DNA of 64,000 nt from Centipeda felix (GTDB lineage: Bacteria; Bacillota; Negativicutes; Selenomonadales; Selenomonadaceae), in NCBI RefSeq assembly GCF_900186465.1, contig NZ_LT891958.1, forward strand, positions 372,001 to 436,000, read 5' to 3'. The position numbers and the translations under genes are program-made. The notes beneath the pieces are model-generated. The model saw only the letters and a program-made list of their open reading frames with translations. It made no database searches and had not been told where the DNA came from. Shown here one piece after another: positions 43,775 to 50,937 of the stretch (the stretch's first letter is position 1; each line of letters begins with the position of its first letter).

Positions 43775-45205
43775 CTATGATTTAAGTGTCGGCATCACAA
43801 GGGAGATGGCAGTCCCCTGCCCCTCTGCGCTCTTCACCGCGATGCGGATGCCATGCTGCTCGGCGATCCATCGGGCGATCGAGAGACCCAGCCCAGAGCC
43901 GCCCGTCTCCTTCGTACGCGAGGAGTCCACGCGGTAGAACCGCTCGAAGATATGCGCCTGATGTTCCGGCGCGATACCGATGCCGTCGTCCGAGAGCGTC
44001 ACCGTGACGGATTTGCCGTCCGCGGCCATGATGGACGACGCACGGATGTGGCCTCCGGCAGGCGTGTACTTTCGGCTGTTTTCGAGGAAGATGCGGAAGA
44101 GCTGACGCAGGAGAACGGGATCGGCGCTGACCACCGCTTCGTCGTTCCTATCCAGAACCACCTCGTGCGAGCTCGTCACCATCTGCATCTTTTCCATCGT
44201 ATCCGAGAGAATCTCCGCAAGAAGCACCGTCTCCTTGTGCACTGCCTGACGCTTCTGGTCGGCACGCGCGAGGAAGAGCAGTTTCTCGATGAGCTGCTGC
44301 ATATTCTCCGCCTCAGAGCGGATCGCCGTGATGCCCTCCTCGAGGATCTCCTTATCCTCACGCCCCCAGCGCGAGAGCATGTCGGAGTATCCGAGGATGA
44401 CCGTCAGCGGCGTGCGCAGCTCATGGGAGGCATCCGAGACAAACCTCTGCTGCTGGACAAAGCCCTCCTGCAGACGCTCAAGCATTCGGTTGAACGTACG
44501 CGCCAGCTCCGAGAGCTCATCGCGCGCGCGCGGGATCGTGAGACGCTGTCCGAGGCGCTCCACCTCGATGCTGCCCGCCGTCCGCGTGATCGCGCGAATC
44601 GGTGTCAGAATGCGCCGACTGATGAAATGCCCTGCGATGAGCGCGAGCACAAAGCAGATCGCAACGGTATAGAAGAGCAGCCGCTGCAGCGAGTAGAAAA
44701 AATCCTTTTCCGTCGTAATCGTGCGTAAAAAATGAATCCGATAGGTGGTGCCGCCGTACTCGATCGTACGCTGAGCATGATAGACCGAGCCGTTGCGGAA
44801 CTCGGAGACCTCCATCTCGGGGTTTGCCCAGAACGGCGTCTGCACTCGGCCCTGCTCGATCGCCGCATTCGACGGAAAGTGCGGATCCGTATCGAGAACA
44901 ACGCGCCCCGCATCATCCGTTATCCGCACGATCACGCCGGGGATCACGGGTCCCTCAAACCAGAACTTCGCTTCGGCCGCATTTCCGCTCTCGATGTTGT
45001 TCATCACATGACGGATACTGCGGTCGAGATCGACCTCTGCCTGCCGATAAAAAAAGATGTATGCGCCCATCCCCAGAATCGTCGTAGAAAGAATAAGCAC
45101 GAAAAAGAGGATGGCGGCATACATCAACGTGATCTTGGTTGAGATGCGGATATAGAGACAGCGGTCAGCCCAGTCCGACAGGCGTCTCCTAATCGCGCAC
45201 CACAT
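43775..45205 (-). CDS. HAMP-domain sensor histidine kinase
   Basis: About 476 aa. Transmembrane helices near residues 25-50 and 165-185 flank a periplasmic sensor region of roughly 115 residues; HAMP (RRILTPIRAITRTAGSIE) follows; dimerisation box FVSDASHELRTPLTVILGYSD with the phospho-histidine; N box FRIFLENSRKYTPAG; G box DDGIGIAPEHQAHIFERFYR and ETGGSGLGLSIARWI. Start is not certain: ATG of MWCAIRRRL overlaps the regulator gene by 17 bases, as expected for coupling. Stimulus unknown. Confidence 0.92.
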   Translation of the reverse strand: MWCAIRRRLSDWADRCLYIRISTKITLMYAAILFFVLILSTTILGMGAYIFFYRQAEVDLDRSIRHVMNNIESGNAAEAKFWFEGPVIPGVIVRITDDAGRVVLDTDPHFPSNAAIEQGRVQTPFWANPEMEVSEFRNGSVYHAQRTIEYGGTTYRIHFLRTITTEKDFFYSLQRLLFYTVAICFVLALIAGHFISRRILTPIRAITRTAGSIEVERLGQRLTIPRARDELSELARTFNRMLERLQEGFVQQQRFVSDASHELRTPLTVILGYSDMLSRWGREDKEILEEGITAIRSEAENMQQLIEKLLFLARADQKRQAVHKETVLLAEILSDTMEKMQMVTSSHEVVLDRNDEAVVSADPVLLRQLFRIFLENSRKYTPAGGHIRASSIMAADGKSVTVTLSDDGIGIAPEHQAHIFERFYRVDSSRTKETGGSGLGLSIARWIAEQHGIRIAVKSAEGQGTAISLVMPTLKS

Positions 45206-45875
45206 AGCCGACGCCCCGCACCGTATAAATGTACTTCTTATGGAAGCGGTCATCCAGCTTGGCGCGCAGATAGCGAATGTAGACATCGACGACATTGGTC
45301 TCGCCCGTGTAGTCGAAGCCCCATACCTCCTGCAGAATTTGATCGCGGGTCAGCACTGTACGCTTGTTGCGCAGGAGATACTCCAGGAGGTCATACTCGC
45401 GCTTTGTAAGCGCGACCGTCTCCCCATCCACCTGCACCTCATAGCGCGAGAGGAACATGATGAGATTTTTCACCGTCAGGCGGTCGGATGCATCGTCCGT
45501 CGAGATATCGCGGCGGCGGAGCGCGTTGCGGATGCGTGCGATCAGCTCAGGCACGGCAAACGGCTTCGTGATGTAGTCGTCCGCACCGATGTCGAGTCCC
45601 TCGACCCTGTCCTCCACCGCATCGCGCGCCGTCAGCATGATGATGGGCACGTTTGACACCGTGCGCACACGGCGGCAAATCTCGATCCCGTCCATGCCGG
45701 GCAACATCACATCGAGCAGGATAATGTCGAAATTCTCCTGAATGATGCGCTCATAGGCACGCGTACCGTTCCCCTCGATCTCGGCCGTAAAGCCCTCGTG
45801 CTCTAATTCCATCTGCAAAAAACGGGCAATTCGCGTCTCATCCTCCACGATGAGGATATGTGTCTTCTCTTCCAT
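45189..45875 (-). CDS. OmpR-family response regulator
   Basis: 228 aa. Receiver with VEDETRI and phospho-acceptor Asp55 in LLDVMLPGMDG, MLTARDAVEDRVEGLDIGADDYITKPF; winged-helix DNA-binding domain with LTKREYDLLEYLLRNK and TNVVDVYIRYLRAKLD, ending KYIYTVRGVGYVVRD. GAGGTG six bases before ATG MEEKTH sets the start. Cognate of the overlapping kinase. Confidence 0.95.
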   Translation of the reverse strand: MEEKTHILIVEDETRIARFLQMELEHEGFTAEIEGNGTRAYERIIQENFDIILLDVMLPGMDGIEICRRVRTVSNVPIIMLTARDAVEDRVEGLDIGADDYITKPFAVPELIARIRNALRRRDISTDDASDRLTVKNLIMFLSRYEVQVDGETVALTKREYDLLEYLLRNKRTVLTRDQILQEVWGFDYTGETNVVDVYIRYLRAKLDDRFHKKYIYTVRGVGYVVRD

Positions 45876-46020
45876 CTGAAACACCTCACATCATTTCCCT
45901 ATTGATGTATTTAATGCCTATACTATATATGAATGCAGGAAGAATTAAAAGCGAAAACAGCAAAATATAATCGAAATTTTAAGGACATGACGATTTCCCC
46001 CGGTTTTCTTTTGGTTTCCC

Positions 46021-46049
46021 TTGACAATAGTGCATCCGTCCCGTATAAA
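46021..46049 (+). promoter_or_regulatory. Sigma-70 promoter of rsmI
   Basis: Perfect TTGACA, 17-base spacer, TATAAA, ending 33 bases before the GTG start. Confidence 0.85.
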
Positions 46050-46082
46050 ACAGGGTAGGAATGACAAAATGGAGGAACAGCA

Positions 46083-46946
46083 GTGAACGAAAACGGACGG
46101 CTCTATCTCTGTGCAACGCCCATCGGCAACCTCGGCGACATCACCTACCGCGCCGTTGAGATGCTGCGCACGGCGGATCTCATCGCCGCCGAGGACACGC
46201 GCCATACGCGCGGACTCCTCGCGCACTACGACATCCATACGCCCATGACCAGCTACCATGAGCACAACAAGGATGCCAAGGGCCCCGAACTCATCGCACG
46301 GATGCAGGCAGGGGAGACCATCGTCTGCGTCAGCGATGCGGGGCTCCCGGGCATCGCCGATCCCGGCGGGGATCTTGTGCGCCGCGCCGTCACCGCCGGC
46401 ATCTCCGTCACCCCGCTGCCGGGCGCGAACGCCGCACTATCCGCACTCATCTGTGCGGGACTCCCACTCGAAGGATTCACCTTCGTCGGCTTTCTCCCGC
46501 GCAAGGAAAAGAAACGGCGCGAGGTGCTGGCACGCGTCGCCGCCTCCCCCGAGACGCTCATCTTCTACGAGGCGCCGCATCGTCTGCGTGAAACGCTTGA
46601 CGCTCTCACAGAGTGCCTTGGAAGGGAGCGGCAGGCGTGCGCCGCACGCGAACTGACGAAGAAGTTCGAAGAGTTCCGCCGTGCGCCGCTCGGCGAGCTC
46701 TCAGACTACTACCGGGAGAACGAGCCGCGCGGCGAGTTCGTGATCGTCGTCGCGGGCGCAGATGAGAATGTCGCTGCGGATGATGGGGAGGAGATGTCCC
46801 TCATAGAGCACTATGCAGCACATATCGCCGCAGGCCTCGACAAGAAGGAAGCCATGCGCCGCACCGCGCAGGAACTCGGCATCTCGCGGCGGGATGTGTA
46901 TCAGGCCGTGCTGGCGGAGGAGGATAAAAGATCCACACCCATCTGA
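46083..46946 (+). CDS. rsmI: 16S rRNA (cytidine(1402)-2'-O)-methyltransferase
   Basis: SAM-dependent methylation in the decoding centre. 287 aa. LYLCATPIGNLGDITYRAVEML at the start, AEDTRHTRGLLAHYDI near residue 36, VSDAGLPGIADPGGDLVRRAV near residue 80, and FYEAPHRLRETLDAL near residue 160 are diagnostic for the tetrapyrrole-methylase-fold RsmI. GTG start with GGAGG seven bases upstream. Confidence 0.96.
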   Translation: MNENGRLYLCATPIGNLGDITYRAVEMLRTADLIAAEDTRHTRGLLAHYDIHTPMTSYHEHNKDAKGPELIARMQAGETIVCVSDAGLPGIADPGGDLVRRAVTAGISVTPLPGANAALSALICAGLPLEGFTFVGFLPRKEKKRREVLARVAASPETLIFYEAPHRLRETLDALTECLGRERQACAARELTKKFEEFRRAPLGELSDYYRENEPRGEFVIVVAGADENVAADDGEEMSLIEHYAAHIAAGLDKKEAMRRTAQELGISRRDVYQAVLAEEDKRSTPI

Positions 46947-46970
46947 AGGACTATTTTATCCGCGTTTCCC

Positions 46971-46999
46971 TTGCTGTTTTCTCAGTGCCGTTGTATAAT
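46971..46999 (+). promoter_or_regulatory. Sigma-70 promoter of the ATPase/nuclease-like gene
   Basis: TTGCTG, 17-base spacer, TATAAT. The -10 runs straight into the 41-bp palindrome. Confidence 0.7.
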
Positions 47000-47038
47000 C
47001 TTTCTAATCACGATTATAATAATCGTGATTAGAAAGAT
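46998..47038. promoter_or_regulatory. 41-bp perfect palindrome at the transcription start
   Basis: Twenty-base arms (ATCTTTCTAATCACGATTAT and its exact complement) with a single central base. It starts in the -10 box and ends nine bases before the GTG start of the ATPase gene, so it could be a repressor site or, in the mRNA, a 20-bp hairpin next to the ribosome site. Confidence 0.9.
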
Positions 47039-47047
47039 GGTGATATT

Positions 47048-48472
47048 GTGTTTATCGGTCGTGAACGTGAGCTAGATTTTTTACAGGAGCGCTATGACTC
47101 GGAACGCGCCGAGCTCATCGTGCTCTATGGACGGCGGCGCATTGGAAAAACAGAGCTGCTGCAGCAGTTCGCACGGGATAAGTCTGCCGTATTCTACGCC
47201 TGTACGGAGTGTACCGATCAGGAGCAACTTGCCCGCTTTTCAAAGCGCATCCTGCAGGCGGGCATCCCTGCGGCGCATTTTCTGACCTCGTTTTCGGATT
47301 GGGAGACAGCGCTCAGGAGCATACAGGATGTCCCATCTGAGGGGAAGAAACTGCTCATCATCGACGAGTTCCCCTATATGTGCGCGAGCCATCCAGAGCT
47401 GCCGTCCATCCTGCAAAATCTCTGGGATCATGAGCTCTCGCATGCAAACGTCATGCTCATCCTCTGCGGCAGTGCGATGAGCTTTATCGAGAACGAGCTG
47501 CTCGCCGAGCGCAATCCGCTGTATGGCAGGGCGACGGGCATCTACAAGCTGCCGCCGCTGCCCTTTGTAAACGTGCGGGAGTTTTTCCCACAGTACAGCG
47601 TGGAGGATCAGGTCGCAGTCTATGCGATTCTCGGTGGTATTCCCTACTATTTAATTCAGTTTCAACCCCAGAAATCCCTCGAAGAAAATATCTGCACGAA
47701 CATCCTGCAAAGGGGCTGTGTCCTCTACAGCGAAGTGGAGTTCTTGCTGCGGCAGGAGCTGCGCGAGACGAGCGTCTACAACGCCATCATCGAGGCGGTG
47801 GCACTCGGCAACAATACGCTCGCCCTCATCCACAGCAAGACGCAGATCGAAAAGACGAAAATCAGCGTCTACCTAAAGAACCTTATGGAGATCGGCATCG
47901 TCACGCGGGAGTTTTCTGTGCTCTCCACGGTAAAGGAGCGGGCGGGCAGCGGACGTGGACTGTATCAGCTGACGGACGCATACTTCCGTTTCTGGTACGC
48001 ATTTCTCTACGGCAGCCACTCGGAGCTTGAGGCGGGCGACGCGGCAGGCGTATGGGAGCATCTCATTTCACCCCAGCTGCACGAGTTCACCTCTCGCGCC
48101 TACGAACAAATCTGCATCGAATATCTACGCCGCCGCAATCGTGCAAATGACCTGCCGTTTCACTTTGTTAAGATTGGCCGCTGGTGGGAGAAGGTCACGC
48201 ATACCGCCGAGGGGAAAAGGCGCACGGTATCGGAGGAGATCGACATTGTCGCCGCAGATCGCGCGGAGCGGAACTTTCTGCTCGCAGAATGTAAATTTCG
48301 CCATACGCCCGCCGATCTTGACGTACTCCGGCAGCTGAAGAACAAAATGCCGCAAGAGAAACACCCGGGAAACTATCACTATATGATCTTTTCCTTCTAT
48401 GGTTTCACCGAGCGACTGCGTGATGCCGCCGCACAGGAGAATGTGTGCCTCGTGTCCGGAGAGAACTTGTAG
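47048..48472 (+). CDS. AAA/STAND-like ATPase with C-terminal PD-(D/E)XK nuclease-like domain (DUF234 type)
   Basis: 474 aa. N-terminal RERELDFL and Walker A YGRRRIGKTELLQQ (Lys34), Walker B KLLIIDEFPYM near residue 105, sensor LILCGSAMSF near 138, a winged-helix middle (LIHSKTQIEKTKISVYLKNL near 261), and a C-terminal EEIDIVAAD..LLAECKFR with Asp399, Glu414 and Lys416 in nuclease-like order. Families of this type are common in archaea and anaerobes, often solitary and of unknown role; DNA-related or defence functions are suspected only. GTG start, weak ribosome site. Solitary gene with its own palindromic promoter. Confidence 0.85.
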   Translation: MFIGRERELDFLQERYDSERAELIVLYGRRRIGKTELLQQFARDKSAVFYACTECTDQEQLARFSKRILQAGIPAAHFLTSFSDWETALRSIQDVPSEGKKLLIIDEFPYMCASHPELPSILQNLWDHELSHANVMLILCGSAMSFIENELLAERNPLYGRATGIYKLPPLPFVNVREFFPQYSVEDQVAVYAILGGIPYYLIQFQPQKSLEENICTNILQRGCVLYSEVEFLLRQELRETSVYNAIIEAVALGNNTLALIHSKTQIEKTKISVYLKNLMEIGIVTREFSVLSTVKERAGSGRGLYQLTDAYFRFWYAFLYGSHSELEAGDAAGVWEHLISPQLHEFTSRAYEQICIEYLRRRNRANDLPFHFVKIGRWWEKVTHTAEGKRRTVSEEIDIVAADRAERNFLLAECKFRHTPADLDVLRQLKNKMPQEKHPGNYHYMIFSFYGFTERLRDAAAQENVCLVSGENL

Positions 48473-48490
48473 ATTAGAACGGCGCCGCAG

Positions 48491-48519
48491 TTGTCACCCC
48501 GCACACTCTGTGCTACTAT
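48491..48519 (+). promoter_or_regulatory. Sigma-70 promoter of metG
   Basis: TTGTCA, 17-base spacer, TACTAT, ending 34 bases before the metG start. Confidence 0.65.
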
Positions 48520-48553
48520 ATACAGGAAATTATATCGAAACGAGGCATGATTT

Positions 48554-50104
48554 ATGAGTGAAAAGACTCCATTTTACATCACCACCCCCATCTACTACCC
48601 GAGCGCGAAGCTGCACATCGGTCACGCCTACTGCACGACGGTTGCGGATACCATTGCGCGCTACAAGCGGCTCGCGGGCTTCGACGTGTTCTTCCTGACC
48701 GGCTCGGATGAGCACGGGCAGAAGATCCAGCAGGCGGCGGAGAAGGAGGGCATCACGCCCATCCAGTACGTTGACCGCATCGTTGCGAGCTTTCAGGAGC
48801 TGTGGCGGCTGCTCGGCATCTCCTACGACGACTTCATCCGTACGACGCAGCCGCGCCACCATGAGCTCGTGCAGGACATCTTCCAGCGCATCTACGATCA
48901 GAGCGACATCTACAAGGGCGCGTACACAGGGCTCTACTGCACACCGTGCGAGAGCTACTGGACGAAGCTGCAGCTCGACGAGAACGGCTGCTGCCCCGAC
49001 TGCCACCGCCCCGTGCAGGAGGTCTCCGAGGAGGCGTACTTCTTCCGCATGAGCAAGTATGCGGATCGTCTGCTCGCCTACATCAACGAGCATCCCGACT
49101 TCATCCAGCCCGTCTCACGCCGCAACGAGATGATCGCCTTCATCGAGCAGGGACTGGAGGATCTGTGCGTCTCGCGCACCTCGTTCGACTGGGGCATCCC
49201 CGTTCCGTTTGACCCGAAGCACGTCGTCTACGTCTGGTTCGACGCACTGACGAACTATCTCACGCCGATCGGCTACCTCCATGACAAGAAAATGTTCCAT
49301 AAATACTGGCCGGCGGACGTGCATCTCGTCGGCAAGGAAATCGTGCGCTTTCACACGATCATCTGGGGCTGTATGCTCATGGCGCTCGGACTTGACCTGC
49401 CGAAGAAAGTCTACGGGCACGGCTGGCTCATCGTCAACGGCGCCAAGATGTCGAAGTCGGTCGGCAACGTCGTCGACCCCGTCGCCCTCATCGAGGAGTT
49501 CGGCGCGGACGCCATCCGCTACTTTCTCCTGCGTGAGATCGCACTCGGACAGGACGGCAATATCTCGCGCGATGCACTCATCGGACGCATCAACTCCGAT
49601 CTGGCGAACGATCTCGGCAACCTGCTTCACCGTACGCTCTCCATGGCAAAAAAATATCGGAAGGGCGTTATCCCAAAGGGGGAAGGGCGCACGGACTTCG
49701 ACGCGGCACTCGAAACGATGACGGCGGCGACGGTGCGCGACTATACGGAGCAGATGGACGCGCTGGAACTCTCCGCCGCAGTAAAGACCGTCTGGGCACT
49801 GATCTCGCGCACGAACAAGTACATCGACGAGACCGCGCCGTGGACGCTCGCCAAGAACGAGGCGAAGACGGCAGAGCTTGACGCTGTACTCTATCACCTC
49901 GTCGAGACGCTGCACATCGTCAGCGTCCTCATCGCGCCGTTTATGCCGACGACGGCACGCCGCATCCACGAACAGCTCGGTTTTACGTCAGACTTTGACG
50001 CCGTACAGCTGGCGGACATCGCCGCATGGGGCACGACACCTGACGGACATACGGTCGGCACGGCAGAGCAGCTCTTCCCGCGCATCGAGGTCGAGAAGGC
50101 ATGA
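48554..50104 (+). CDS. metG: Methionine-tRNA ligase
   Basis: 516 aa, lacking the C-terminal dimerisation/tRNA-binding extension found in many MetRS. HIGH motif as YYPSAKLHIGHAYCTTVADT near residue 12, GTDEHG equivalent FFLTGSDEHGQKIQ near residue 52, the knuckle with CTPCESYW and CCPDCHRP cysteine pairs near residue 130, and KMSKS in NGAKMSKSVGNVVDP near residue 296. Ends overlapping tatD by four bases. Confidence 0.96.
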   Translation: MSEKTPFYITTPIYYPSAKLHIGHAYCTTVADTIARYKRLAGFDVFFLTGSDEHGQKIQQAAEKEGITPIQYVDRIVASFQELWRLLGISYDDFIRTTQPRHHELVQDIFQRIYDQSDIYKGAYTGLYCTPCESYWTKLQLDENGCCPDCHRPVQEVSEEAYFFRMSKYADRLLAYINEHPDFIQPVSRRNEMIAFIEQGLEDLCVSRTSFDWGIPVPFDPKHVVYVWFDALTNYLTPIGYLHDKKMFHKYWPADVHLVGKEIVRFHTIIWGCMLMALGLDLPKKVYGHGWLIVNGAKMSKSVGNVVDPVALIEEFGADAIRYFLLREIALGQDGNISRDALIGRINSDLANDLGNLLHRTLSMAKKYRKGVIPKGEGRTDFDAALETMTAATVRDYTEQMDALELSAAVKTVWALISRTNKYIDETAPWTLAKNEAKTAELDAVLYHLVETLHIVSVLIAPFMPTTARRIHEQLGFTSDFDAVQLADIAAWGTTPDGHTVGTAEQLFPRIEVEKA

Positions 50105-50886
50105 CGCTCATCGACACGCACGCCCACCTCTGCGATGAAAAATTCGACGATGACCGCAGCGACGTGATCGCACGCGCGCGTGAGGCAGGCGTAACGAAGA
50201 TCATCAGCATGGGCGACACGATGGCAGCATCTGCGCAGGCGGTGCAGGATGCGGAGGAATATCCCGCACTCTATGCCGCCGTCGGCATCCATCCCGAGAG
50301 CGCGTGTGTGCTGACGGACGAAATGCGCCGTCAGCTCCTCACGTGGGCCCAGCATCCGAAGGTCGTCGCCATCGGCGAGATCGGACTCGACTACTACTGG
50401 GAAAAGGACGCATCACGCCGCGCCTTGCAGCGCGACCTCCTTGCAGCGCAGCTTGACCTCGCACGCGAGGCGGGGCTTCCCGTCTGCATCCATGACCGCG
50501 AGGCGCACGGCGACACGCTCGCCATGCTGCGCGCCGAGGGGGCGGGGCTCACGGGCGTCCTCCACTGCTACTCGGGCAGTCTTGAGATGGCTCGTGAGCT
50601 GTGGAAGATGGGCTGGTACATTGGCATTGACGGGCCGCTCACGTACAAGAATGCGGCGAAACTGCCCGACATCGTCCGCGAAGCCCCTGCGGATAAACTC
50701 CTCGTCGAGACGGACTGCCCCTACCTCGCTCCCGTACCCCTGCGCGGCAAGCGCAACGAGCCCGCCTACGTCACGTATATCGCCGCCAAGATCGCCGAGA
50801 TTCGCGGCGAGACCATCGAGGACGTCGCACGCTATACGACGGAGAACGCAGAGCGGCTCTATCCAAAGCTGCAGAATGGTACATAA
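50101..50886 (+). CDS. TatD-family metal-dependent hydrolase/DNase
   Basis: 261 aa TIM-barrel. Metal ligands in LIDTHAHLCDEKF near residue 3, AIGEIGLDYYWEKD near residue 91, PVCIHDREAHGDTL near residue 125, GVLHCYSGSLEMAREL near residue 152, and LLVETDCPYLAPVPLRGKRNEPAYV near residue 200 (core VETDCPYLAPVPLRGK). Adjacent to metG as in many Firmicutes. Confidence 0.94.
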   Translation: MTLIDTHAHLCDEKFDDDRSDVIARAREAGVTKIISMGDTMAASAQAVQDAEEYPALYAAVGIHPESACVLTDEMRRQLLTWAQHPKVVAIGEIGLDYYWEKDASRRALQRDLLAAQLDLAREAGLPVCIHDREAHGDTLAMLRAEGAGLTGVLHCYSGSLEMARELWKMGWYIGIDGPLTYKNAAKLPDIVREAPADKLLVETDCPYLAPVPLRGKRNEPAYVTYIAAKIAEIRGETIEDVARYTTENAERLYPKLQNGT

Positions 50887-50896
50887 TTATCGCTCA

Positions 50897-50937
50897 AAAA
50901 AACGAGGAAACGTATCGTATACGCTTCCTCGTTTTTT
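50897..50937. terminator. Bidirectional terminator between tatD and metallophosphoesterase 1
   Basis: AAAAAACGAGGAAACGTAT pairs with ATACGCTTCCTCGTTTTTT, one mismatch, three-base loop. A and T tracts on both sides serve both convergent genes. Confidence 0.9.
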
